Under the pieces are notes generated by a model. It saw only the letters and a list, made by a program, of their open reading frames with translations. It did not search any database and was not told where the DNA came from. From NCBI GenBank assembly GCA_021773555.1, contig JAJFKA010000093.1, positions 1-55,443 on the forward strand: 55,443 bases of DNA, read 5' to 3'. This DNA comes from Gammaproteobacteria bacterium. GTDB taxonomy: Bacteria > Pseudomonadota > Gammaproteobacteria > Pseudomonadales > Azotimanducaceae. Below are positions 9,800 to 17,604 of the stretch, in pieces. The position numbers and the translations under genes were made by a program. The stretch's first letter is position 1. Each line of letters opens with the position of its first letter.

Positions 9800-9830
9800 A
9801 AAATCTGGAGTCACGCCGATGAGCGAATGT

Positions 9831-11258
9831 CTACAAGCTGCGGATTTTTTGGACAAGCGCGCTGGTGGAGCAATCCTCAACCAGGCTTAGCACTTTCACT
9901 TTGCCACCATAGGCAGTCACGATATCCGCCCCAACAACCTGCTCGATGGCATAGTCTCCTCCCTTAACCAGCACATCCGGTTTAAGATCCTCGAGTAAAG
10001 ACTCAGGAGTATCCTGGTCGAACGATACCACCCAGTCCACCGATACAAGACCTGCCAGCATACTCATGCGCCGATCTATGGGATTGATTGGACGGCCTTC
10101 CCCTTTCAGGCGATTGACCGAGTCGTCGCCGTTAACCGCAACGATAAGCAGGTCGCCCTGCGCCCTGGCGTCGCTCAGATAATTTACGTGCCCAGCATGC
10201 AAAATGTCGAAGCAGCCATTGGTAAAAACCACCTTCTGTCCGCGCTCTCTGGCCTCCTCCACTGCAATTAATAGCTGCTCCCGGGACATGATACCGCGAT
10301 CAATGCCTGATTCTTTGGCTACCTCCAGACGTAATTCAGGTCCACTGACACTGGTAATGCCGAAGTGACTAACGACCAGTCCAGCCGCGATATTCGACAT
10401 GGCGGTTGCATCCAGCAGCGTTTCACCACTGGCAAGCGCCGCAGCCAGGGTAGCAATGACCGTATCTCCCGCACCCGAGACATCGTAAACCTCACGCATT
10501 CTTGCGGGAAAGTGGACTTCTTCAGTCCCGGGCCGGATCAACGTCATGCCTTGTGATGAACGGGTCACTAACATTGCGGCGATGTTGAGCTGGGCCATCA
10601 GCTTCTGACAACGGGCGACCATTTCTGATTCAGATTGCCACTGCCCGATGGCATGCTGGAGCTCCAGTCGATTAGGCTTAAGTACAGTCGCACCGCGATA
10701 CTGGTCAAGGGATTTGAACTTCGGATCAACCATGACGGGCTTGTTGCTCTTTACAGCCCTTCGGATGATTACCTGCGGGTCCGCCAGCACGCCTTTATCA
10801 TAGTCAGATAGAACGATCCCATTCACCGCGTCGATGCTTCCCTCGAGCAACGGTTCGAGTAGTGTCGCATCAATATCAACCAGGTCTTCGAAGTCAGCTC
10901 TTATCAGTTGCTGATTGCGGCTGACGATGCGCAACTTGGTAGAGGTCTTGTAGTTATCCAGGGTGACGAACAGACACTCGATACCTGCAGATACGAGCTT
11001 GGTCTCGAGTATTTTGCCCGATTCATCGGCACCGACTGCAGCAATCAGACTCGCCCTCGCCCCCAGTGTGGTGATGTTAAGTGCAACGTTAGCCGCAGCT
11101 CCCGGCCGATCCTCTATTTCATTGACATCCACCACGGGAATCGGCGCTTCCGCTGAAACCCGACGGGTATCACCATGCCAATACCGGTCCAGCATTGCGT
11201 CGCCCACGACCAGAATATGTGCACCATCGAACCGGGGAACACCTATGGATTTACTCAT
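9831..11258 (-). CDS. hldE: Bifunctional heptose 7-phosphate kinase / heptose 1-phosphate adenylyltransferase
   Basis: Makes ADP-heptose for the LPS inner core. The 475 residues match E. coli HldE. Residues ~1-315 are a PfkB/ribokinase-type kinase with GDAMLDRYW, the RPGAAANVA loop and the catalytic DVSGAGDTVIA. Residues ~340-475 are a nucleotidyltransferase with VFTNGCFDILHAGHV (HxGH motif), followed by VAVNGDDSVNRLKG. Both domains look intact. The product is the donor for WaaC and WaaF encoded 12 kb away in this window. It is divergent from lpxL across a 182-bp region with a tandem repeat close to its own start. Confidence 0.96.
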   Translation of the reverse strand: MSKSIGVPRFDGAHILVVGDAMLDRYWHGDTRRVSAEAPIPVVDVNEIEDRPGAAANVALNITTLGARASLIAAVGADESGKILETKLVSAGIECLFVTLDNYKTSTKLRIVSRNQQLIRADFEDLVDIDATLLEPLLEGSIDAVNGIVLSDYDKGVLADPQVIIRRAVKSNKPVMVDPKFKSLDQYRGATVLKPNRLELQHAIGQWQSESEMVARCQKLMAQLNIAAMLVTRSSQGMTLIRPGTEEVHFPARMREVYDVSGAGDTVIATLAAALASGETLLDATAMSNIAAGLVVSHFGITSVSGPELRLEVAKESGIDRGIMSREQLLIAVEEARERGQKVVFTNGCFDILHAGHVNYLSDARAQGDLLIVAVNGDDSVNRLKGEGRPINPIDRRMSMLAGLVSVDWVVSFDQDTPESLLEDLKPDVLVKGGDYAIEQVVGADIVTAYGGKVKVLSLVEDCSTSALVQKIRSL

Positions 11259-11326
11259 TAAGAATTTTCACAATCTCTCACGATTCGCCAATAATATCAC
11301 TGATTGAACTACGCCACCCATTTCCT

Positions 11327-11353
11327 CTCTGCACTTTCCGCTCTGCACTTTCC
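11327..11353. repeat. 14-nt tandem direct repeat in the hldE-lpxL divergent region
   Basis: CTCTGCACTTTCC occurs twice, at 11327-11339 and 11341-11353, separated by one base. Read on the minus strand the unit is G(A/C)GGAAAGTGCAGA with a degraded third unit beginning GAGGAAA on the hldE side. The repeats are about 70-100 bp upstream of the hldE start. Their phase (14 nt) is not a helical turn. They could be a regulator-binding array or simple slippage; nothing in the sequence decides between these. Confidence 0.6.
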
Positions 11354-11362
11354 TCGCAGAAA

Positions 11363-11402
11363 TTTTCCCCCTGGACAGGCCGGGTTATGCCGTCCGGGAA
11401 AA
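11363..11402. other. Strong imperfect palindrome in the lpxL leader
   Basis: CCC-GGAC-GGC (11369-11380, with two single-base bulges) pairs with GCCGTCCGGG (11389-11398) around an 8-nt loop. Flanking TTTT and AAAA could extend the stem. No T-run follows on either strand, so it is not a standard intrinsic terminator. It lies 40-80 nt upstream of the lpxL GTG and could act as an operator or leader structure. Confidence 0.4.
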
Positions 11403-11440
11403 CAAGGTAATATTCGCGTTACTCCGCCAGTCTCACCAAC

Positions 11441-12361
11441 GTGAACAAACCTGTCAGTTTCTTACCTCGACAATTCGTACATCCGAAGTACTGGCCTACC
11501 TGGCTTGCCATCGGGATAATTCGGATCGTTCTCCTGTTGCCGCATGCCTCCAGAGTAAAAGCAGGCAGCATAATAGGTGTTCTCGGATTTCACCTGGCGC
11601 GTCGGCGACGTCATATTATTGATGTAAACCTCCGTCTTTGTTTCCCGGATATGTCTGCCAAAGCGCGTGATGTCCTTAACAGCCAGGTGTTTCGCTCAAC
11701 CGGTATCAGCGTGATAGAAACAGCACTGGTCTGGTTCTGTGACCCGAAGGCAATTCAACCGCTGGTAACCATCCACGGCCTGTCACATCTTGCCGCTGCG
11801 ATGCGCCAGGGTAAAGGTGTCATTCTGCTCGGCATGCACCTGTCGACACTGGATTTTTGTGGCGCTGTTCTGTCCAGCTATATCGGCTTTGATGTGATGT
11901 ATCGCCGCAACAAAAACAAGCTGTTGGAATACATCATGACTCGCGGACGGCAGCGCAATTTCCCAGCAGCCATCAACCGGGACGATGTTCGCACTGTGAT
12001 CAATAACCTGCGCCAGGGACACGTGGTCTGGTATGGACCGGACCAGGACTATGGGCGCAAGCATTCCATATTCGCGACCTTCTTTGGGGTCACTGCTGCG
12101 ACTATAACCGCGACCGCGCGAATCGCGCGAATTTCCGGCAGTCCCATCGTCACCTTCACCCATCACCGGCGGCAGGACGATTCTGGCTACGAGATATTCC
12201 TCAGCGAACCACTGCCGGATTTTCCCGGTGACGATGCGCTGGAAAACGCTAATCGAATCAATCAGATCGTCGAAGCCGCTGTAATCAAAGCCCCGGAACA
12301 ATACTGGTGGCTGCACCGCCGTTTCAAGACGCGTCCCGAAGGCGAGGCGCGGCCTTACTGA
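11441..12361 (+). CDS. lpxL: Lipid A lauroyl-type acyltransferase (LpxL/HtrB family)
   Basis: Adds a secondary acyl chain from acyl-ACP to Kdo-lipid A at the inner membrane. The 306 residues match the family. The N-terminus FLPRQFVHPKYWPTWLA with a membrane anchor is characteristic. The catalytic HX4D motif is seen in GMHLSTLD, and the acceptor-binding VWYGPDQDYG and closing EQYWWLHRRFKTRP motifs are present. It opens with GTG without a clear ribosome site. The choice between LpxL and LpxM function is by overall resemblance only. The downstream kinase-fold gene begins 7 nt after the stop, so the two form an operon. Confidence 0.88.
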   Translation: MNKPVSFLPRQFVHPKYWPTWLAIGIIRIVLLLPHASRVKAGSIIGVLGFHLARRRRHIIDVNLRLCFPDMSAKARDVLNSQVFRSTGISVIETALVWFCDPKAIQPLVTIHGLSHLAAAMRQGKGVILLGMHLSTLDFCGAVLSSYIGFDVMYRRNKNKLLEYIMTRGRQRNFPAAINRDDVRTVINNLRQGHVVWYGPDQDYGRKHSIFATFFGVTAATITATARIARISGSPIVTFTHHRRQDDSGYEIFLSEPLPDFPGDDALENANRINQIVEAAVIKAPEQYWWLHRRFKTRPEGEARPY

Positions 12362-12368
12362 TGCGCAT

Positions 12369-13049
12369 ATGAAAGTACTCGACGCCGCCGCACTCAGAGA
12401 TTTCATCGAAGTCGGTACCGTATTGTACGGATCCCCCAGCCAGCCAGGCATCATGCTGACGCCGCAAGACGAGATCGTGAAATTTTTCTACGTGAGGAAA
12501 AGAGTCTCCACATCCACCTTTTTTCCCCAGGCGAAACAGTTCACCCGCAATTCACGGAAACTAAGGGAACTGGATATCCCGGCGCCGGTTGTTAAAGAAG
12601 TCGGATACTGTCCCGAGAAAAGTATTCACATGGTTATCTATGATCGCCTGCCGGGTGCTGATTTTCGCGAACATATGGCCGAGGGTAATATTGAATTGCT
12701 GACGTTGCTTCCAGGATACCTGGCCGGACTGCATGACGAGGGTGTTTACTTTCGCGCAATACACCTGGGTAATATTCTGTATCACGAGGCATCAATTTCC
12801 CTGCTCGATATTTCCGATCTGAAAGTCGTCACCCGGCCGCTGCGAGTTTTTGAGCGCGCACGTAACATCGCCCACCTGATCAATGCGCAAGACGACAAGG
12901 CATACATAATCAGCTTCGGTATCCATCGGTTTGTGTCGTCCTACATCGACCTGGCCGGTTTTGGCGAGACCCGCAGACGGCTATTTGTTAAACGTCTGGA
13001 ACTGGCGCTCGATGCGGATATGCGAGATCAATTCAGAGCGGGGCAATGA
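12369..13049 (+). CDS. LPS-kinase-fold protein (toluene-tolerance Ttg8-like)
   Basis: A 226-residue protein with a minimal protein-kinase-like fold. A beta-strand lysine is in EIVKFFYVRKR, a hinge in MVIYDRLPGADFR, a catalytic-loop relative in YFRAIHLGNILYH and a metal-loop relative in LLDISDL. In the catalytic loop the usual HxD Asp is not obvious (RAIHLGNIL), so catalysis is uncertain. Similar proteins are annotated as toluene-tolerance or lipopolysaccharide kinases in Pseudomonas. It is co-directional with lpxL (7-nt gap), and its 3' end overlaps the convergent glycosyltransferase by 17 bp. A role in LPS modification is inferred from context. Confidence 0.7.
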   Translation: MKVLDAAALRDFIEVGTVLYGSPSQPGIMLTPQDEIVKFFYVRKRVSTSTFFPQAKQFTRNSRKLRELDIPAPVVKEVGYCPEKSIHMVIYDRLPGADFREHMAEGNIELLTLLPGYLAGLHDEGVYFRAIHLGNILYHEASISLLDISDLKVVTRPLRVFERARNIAHLINAQDDKAYIISFGIHRFVSSYIDLAGFGETRRRLFVKRLELALDADMRDQFRAGQ

Positions 13050-14013
13050 GGTTGTTTGAACGAAATGCGGATTCAATCTGTTCAAGTACGACGTCAGTAG
13101 CGTAGTACTTTTTCATGCGCGCAAGGCCGCGCGCACCCATCTCCTGTCTTCTCGCGGCGCTGTCGGACAAGGTTGCTATGGCATGAATCCATTCTTCGGC
13201 GCTCTGCGCAAGAAACCCGGTTTCACCATGTACAACCACATCCCTGTTGGCACCAACCGCAGAGCTGACAACCGGCAGCCCAGCCGCCATGTACTGGATA
13301 ACCTTCAAAGCGCACTTCCCTTTCGTCCAGGGATTATCTGTCATCGGCGCGATCCCGATTTGTGCACTGCAGATGTGCTGCACTTCTGCCGCCTCACTCC
13401 ATGGGATGTTTTCCACCTTCATGCTGGAAAGTTCATAGTCAAAATCTGCAATCACCTTGAGCACAAGCCGAGGCATGCGAGTACCCAGCGATTCAAGCAC
13501 CGGCCGCGAGGCATCCAGGTATTTACGGGTAGACTGACTTCCTACCCACACCAGCGAACATCCCTGGTCCTTGGCGATACCAGCAGGGTATCTCTGTGGA
13601 TCAACCGGTGTGGGTATCACTTCGCAATTGGCATCGACACAGTGCTCCGCCAGATACCCGTTGCCTGCCAAAACCAGCGTTGATGTGGCGAGAGTTGTAT
13701 TAAACCGCTTCATCCGGCGTACCGAAGGTTCACCGCTACTCTTGCAGAAGATTGCATCATCAAAATCAAATACGATTTTTTCACAGCGCTGGCGAATCAT
13801 TCGCAGCATCAGCCCGGAAAACAATTTACGCTGAATAATGACCAGATCGGTCTGCGCTATTTGCGCTAACAGCCGCCTTTTCTGCCAGAGCCCATCAGTT
13901 TCAGAAACCAGTTCAGTTTCAAAACCGAGATCCTGCAGGCGCGCCTCCAACGGTGCGATGCGATATCTCGTCGTTGGGTCATTTCGTGGTTTGGTGATAA
14001 ACAGCGCTTTCAC
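13033..14013 (-). CDS. GT4-type glycosyltransferase
   Basis: A 326-residue GT-B glycosyltransferase. The N-domain begins MKALFITKPRNDPTTRYR, as in enzymes that process sugar-nucleotide donors. The C-domain has LVWVGSQSTRKYLD, the donor region KGKCALKVIQYMAAGLPVVSS, then GANRDVVVHGETGFLA. The first glutamate of the EX7E motif is replaced here by a KCALKVIQY stretch, as in related group 1 enzymes with lower motif conservation. Its start overlaps the methyltransferase stop (ATGA). It is the last gene of the long minus-strand LPS run. The acceptor is probably an outer-core sugar; the linkage is unknown. Confidence 0.82.
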   Translation of the reverse strand: MKALFITKPRNDPTTRYRIAPLEARLQDLGFETELVSETDGLWQKRRLLAQIAQTDLVIIQRKLFSGLMLRMIRQRCEKIVFDFDDAIFCKSSGEPSVRRMKRFNTTLATSTLVLAGNGYLAEHCVDANCEVIPTPVDPQRYPAGIAKDQGCSLVWVGSQSTRKYLDASRPVLESLGTRMPRLVLKVIADFDYELSSMKVENIPWSEAAEVQHICSAQIGIAPMTDNPWTKGKCALKVIQYMAAGLPVVSSAVGANRDVVVHGETGFLAQSAEEWIHAIATLSDSAARRQEMGARGLARMKKYYATDVVLEQIESAFRSNNLIAPL

Positions 14014-14645
14014 TGCTTACCGGCTTTTCTCGCCACGACCATTACCTGATGTGCGAAGTCAATGCCGAGAATGCGAAACAACGAATACAAAACAAAGCGC
14101 TTGATGAATTTTTTAAAAATAGAGTCATGATACAAACGATAGATACCGACTGTTTCATAGCCACTGAGTTGCATCAAACCGGCCAGTTCGTCGTAGCAGA
14201 ACGCGGTCACATGGGTCGCGTCCCTAAGGAATCCTGGCGGATAGAAAATGTTAGGTGTCGTCATCGCAATATGTCCGCCCGCTGCGGACAAGCCATAGCA
14301 TCGTGTCAGGATACGGTGTGCCTCTTCCAGCGTAACATGTTCAATCATTTCAAATGCACAAATAAGGTCAAACTCACCTGTCACCGAATCAATGCCGTCA
14401 AAATCGTGGTGATGAGTCGCATCAATGTCACAGGATTGGTAGACATAATCACCCCAGTATTGCGACATCTTCTTTTTTAAACCACGGTCGCCTGCGCCTA
14501 TTTCCAAAAGACGTACCGAAGGCTTGCCAAATCCGGCCAGCACGTTGTAGTAACGTCGTGCCACTGGAATGTCCCAGATTTCTCCGAATCGTTTTGCGAC
14601 AGCGCGGCGCTGTTCGAACAACAAGCTCCAGTCCAGGTTGCTCAT
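14010..14645 (-). CDS. Class I SAM-dependent methyltransferase
   Basis: A 211-residue Rossmann-fold methyltransferase. Motif I is LLEIGAGDRG; an acidic strand follows (SCDIDATHHHDFD), then motif IV FDLICAFEMIEHV and a post-motif GGHIAMTTPN. No membrane segment is present. It is placed between two glycosyltransferases with ATGA overlaps on both sides, so the three are translationally coupled. O-methylation of a core or cell-surface glycan sugar is the simplest reading from context. The substrate cannot be deduced. Confidence 0.82.
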   Translation of the reverse strand: MSNLDWSLLFEQRRAVAKRFGEIWDIPVARRYYNVLAGFGKPSVRLLEIGAGDRGLKKKMSQYWGDYVYQSCDIDATHHHDFDGIDSVTGEFDLICAFEMIEHVTLEEAHRILTRCYGLSAAGGHIAMTTPNIFYPPGFLRDATHVTAFCYDELAGLMQLSGYETVGIYRLYHDSIFKKFIKRFVLYSLFRILGIDFAHQVMVVARKAGKQ

Positions 14646-15766
14646 AAAGAAGCCTCAAGTGGCAATAGTGAGGGGATCGCCATCAGGTTCTCACGAAATT
14701 GACGCGGTGAGAATTTTTCTTCTACCCGGTCTCTGGCCATGTCGGTCATGCGCCTGACAGCTTCCGGGGTCATTTCCTGCACAGCAAGAAGCTGCTTGGC
14801 CAGCTCTGCCTCGTCGCTTTCCCTGAACGTAAGTGCACAAGCGGCGATGGCCGATGCGGGTCCCGGACCGTCACTGGACACGATTGGAATTTCTGCGACC
14901 ATCGCTTCCAGCAGTACCACACCGAAAGCTTCTGTTGCATCCGAGGCCATGACAAAGGCATCAAACGCCTTGAACAATCGATAGGCTGCGATCAGGTTTC
15001 CCGAAAAAATGACCCGGTCTTTAATGCCAAGACTATCTGCCAGCGTAACAAGCCCAGCCATCCGCGGACCATCACCAATGACGATGAGGCAATTATTGTC
15101 GTTGGCCACCTGCGCATACGCTCGCAACAGAAGCGCGTGTCCCTTTTTTCCAACCAGTCGGCCTACAATGCCAAAGCAAAATTTACCTGGCGGAATTTTC
15201 AATGTAAGTCTCGCTTCCTGACAAGACAACATTTCCGCAGCTATCGCAGAATCGATCGCATTCGGCACCTCATGAATACGGTCCTGATGCAGCAGTGCCG
15301 GGCATCGCGACGCCAGATCCTCGGATACTGTGGCGGATATTGAGATCAACTGCAGACCCGGGCAAACATACTTCAGGAAAACCCGTCGCGTGAACCGGCG
15401 CAACAAATCATGATCATGAACGACTCCCAGCAACACAGGAATGCGGCAGAAATAACTCGCCAGGCCAAGGAGATACATAGCCTTGTATCGGTGGGCAACA
15501 ACCAGGTTAAATTCGTGGTCTCGAAGCACGGCAAGAACCTGCATGAATGCCTTTATCTTCAAACCACGCAATGAGCCTTTCGGCAGGTCAAGAAAAAGTA
15601 CATGGTCTCCGCCGGTCGCAGCAGCGACGACCTCATCACGGCAACCACGCAAATACAACGTTGTCACTTCCGCTCCTGACAATGCATCGCAGTATTGGCG
15701 GCAAACCCCTTTAAAGGGACCCTGGTAATCATGACTAACTTGCAGCACCCGCAATGATTTGGTCAT
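14642..15766 (-). CDS. GT4-type glycosyltransferase (WapH-like position)
   Basis: A 374-residue GT-B glycosyltransferase of family 4. The nucleotide-sugar half shows FGIVGRLVGKKGHALLLRA, and IVIGDGPRMAGL is followed by the EX7E catalytic/donor motif EAFGVVLLEAMVAEIPIVSS. In Pseudomonas the equivalent place next to the carbamoyltransferase is held by a core glycosyltransferase (WapH), which supports an LPS outer-core role. It lies 67 bp downstream of the carbamoyltransferase, a gap with no recognisable feature, and overlaps the methyltransferase by 4 nt. The sugar is unknown. Confidence 0.85.
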   Translation of the reverse strand: MTKSLRVLQVSHDYQGPFKGVCRQYCDALSGAEVTTLYLRGCRDEVVAAATGGDHVLFLDLPKGSLRGLKIKAFMQVLAVLRDHEFNLVVAHRYKAMYLLGLASYFCRIPVLLGVVHDHDLLRRFTRRVFLKYVCPGLQLISISATVSEDLASRCPALLHQDRIHEVPNAIDSAIAAEMLSCQEARLTLKIPPGKFCFGIVGRLVGKKGHALLLRAYAQVANDNNCLIVIGDGPRMAGLVTLADSLGIKDRVIFSGNLIAAYRLFKAFDAFVMASDATEAFGVVLLEAMVAEIPIVSSDGPGPASAIAACALTFRESDEAELAKQLLAVQEMTPEAVRRMTDMARDRVEEKFSPRQFRENLMAIPSLLPLEASL

Positions 15767-15833
15767 GCCATTCCTGCCAATCCGATCTGGATCCCTACCG
15801 TTTTTAACACGCTATCCATGACCTGATCCGAGT

Positions 15834-17573
15834 CTAATCTGAGGATCTCTTGGTCACCAACAAATCTTCGAGCATCAGGTATTCAAGGTCAGAGCCATAA
15901 AACATATTGAGCGCATCCTCCGGCGAGCAAACCATGGGTTCTCCCCTGCGGTTCATGGAAGTATTCAAAACCACCCCGTTCCCCGTGCGCAATTCCATTT
16001 CCTTGAGCAATGCATGGTACCGGGGATTGGTTTCCTTATCGACGATCTGTACGCGCGAGGTACCATCCTCATGAACGACCTCGGGTACTCGCAGCTTCCA
16101 TGATTCTGCCACCTTGAAAGTAATGGTCATATAAGGCGCAGGGTGATCTGTCTGTATCATTTCCCTGGCGACACTATCCAGGATGCTGGGGCAAAATGGC
16201 CGCCAGCGCTCACGAAACTTAATCTGTTCGTTGATTTTGTCAGCGATACCAACGTGGGAGGGGCAACCCAGTATGCTTCGACCACCCAACGCGCGTGGAC
16301 CGAATTCCATCCTTCCCTGGCACCAGGCGACGGGATGTCCCGCAGCCAATAATTCTGCGGCCCTGGCCGGGACATCTTCAATCGCCTCAAAGTTCGGCCT
16401 CGGATTATGATCCTCGCAGGCCTGGACACATTGTGCGGTGGTATAGTCTGGCCCCAGGTAGACGTGGCGCATGGTTTCAGGCGGGACCGACCTTTTCCAG
16501 CTGGCAAACGAGGCGGCTCCAACCGCTGTCCCGGCGTCACTGGCTGCCGGCTGAACAAACATTTCCTTGACGTAGGGTAGATCAAGTATCTTCTGATTGA
16601 GCTTGACGTTGAGCGCACCTCCACCCGCGAAAACCAGCTTGCCTGAGGCTTTGAGAATGTCCCCGAGATAGTGATCAATCAGCTTGAGTGAGATCTCCTC
16701 AAACATTTTCTGGATTGATGCCGCGTAGTGAACGTAAGGATCATCCGCAATATCGCCTTTCCGCCTCGGGCCGAGCCAGTCGATGAGTTTCTGGCTGAAA
16801 TAGAATCCACGGCGACCCTCCTTGTACCTGCGCAGACCAATGGTGTTCACAAGTTCTGTATTGACCTTGATGTCCTTGCCATCGAACTCAATCAGCCTGC
16901 TCAGATCATAGAGGTCCGGATTTCCGTATGGCGCCATTCCCATGACTTTGTATTCACCATCGAGCATTTCAAAACCCAGGTACTCGGTGAAAGATGCATA
17001 CAACTGCCCCAGTGAGTCCGGATCATAAAATTCCTTGATCTTGTGAATCTTGCCATTCTCTCCGTAACCAAAAAACGTGGTGGCGTATTCGCCTTTCCCG
17101 TCAATACCAAGAATCGCTGTTTTCTCCTTGAATCCGCTCAGATGATAGGCGCTGCTCGCATGGGCAAGATGGTGTTCAACAGCATCAAACTCAATCTTGT
17201 CCCAGTTGATCCCTAGCTTCTCAACCAGTGCCCGGACCTTTTTTACGTTGCGTCGGTAGTGCCGATTACCATTAAAGATGGCGTCTAGAGCGCGGTCCGG
17301 TGCGTACCAGTATCGTCGTGCGTAGTGCCAGCGCGCGGGTCCAAACAGACTGATCTTGGCAAAAGGAAAGGCGACAACATCCACGTCGCTGGGCTTCAGT
17401 CCCGCATAGGACAGGCAAAATTTCGCCGCCTCAAAAGGCATTTGATTCTTGGCATGTTTGTCACGCGTGAATCGTTCTTCCTCAGCGGCTGCGATGAGCT
17501 TACCATCGACGTAGAGCGCCGCAGACGGGTCGTGCGTCAGCGCGCCCGATAAACCAAGAATCGTTAGGGACAA
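15834..17573 (-). CDS. NodU/CmcH-family carbamoyltransferase
   Basis: Transfers a carbamoyl group from carbamoyl phosphate via carbamoyl-AMP to a sugar hydroxyl. It has 579 residues. The N-terminal Kae1-like half contains EEERFTRDKH, the metal-binding HHLAHASSAY and GIDGKGEYATTFFG motifs, and VFAGGGALNVKLN. The C-terminal YrdC-like half has GRMEFGPRALGGRSIL, FRPF-like RWRPFCPSILD and LNTSMNRRGEPMV. In Pseudomonas an orthologue in the same position carbamoylates the inner-core heptose; that role is likely here. It starts 31 bp after the twin kinase. All catalytic motifs appear intact. Confidence 0.93.
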   Translation of the reverse strand: MSLTILGLSGALTHDPSAALYVDGKLIAAAEEERFTRDKHAKNQMPFEAAKFCLSYAGLKPSDVDVVAFPFAKISLFGPARWHYARRYWYAPDRALDAIFNGNRHYRRNVKKVRALVEKLGINWDKIEFDAVEHHLAHASSAYHLSGFKEKTAILGIDGKGEYATTFFGYGENGKIHKIKEFYDPDSLGQLYASFTEYLGFEMLDGEYKVMGMAPYGNPDLYDLSRLIEFDGKDIKVNTELVNTIGLRRYKEGRRGFYFSQKLIDWLGPRRKGDIADDPYVHYAASIQKMFEEISLKLIDHYLGDILKASGKLVFAGGGALNVKLNQKILDLPYVKEMFVQPAASDAGTAVGAASFASWKRSVPPETMRHVYLGPDYTTAQCVQACEDHNPRPNFEAIEDVPARAAELLAAGHPVAWCQGRMEFGPRALGGRSILGCPSHVGIADKINEQIKFRERWRPFCPSILDSVAREMIQTDHPAPYMTITFKVAESWKLRVPEVVHEDGTSRVQIVDKETNPRYHALLKEMELRTGNGVVLNTSMNRRGEPMVCSPEDALNMFYGSDLEYLMLEDLLVTKRSSD

Positions 17574-17604
17574 GTGAGAAGCTCATGGATTTCAACAGAG
17601 GCCG

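Noticed and set aside
11783-12454. 223-codon minus-strand frame inside lpxL
   Set aside because: Antisense to LpxL, whose HX4D motif is real; the translation has no family features.
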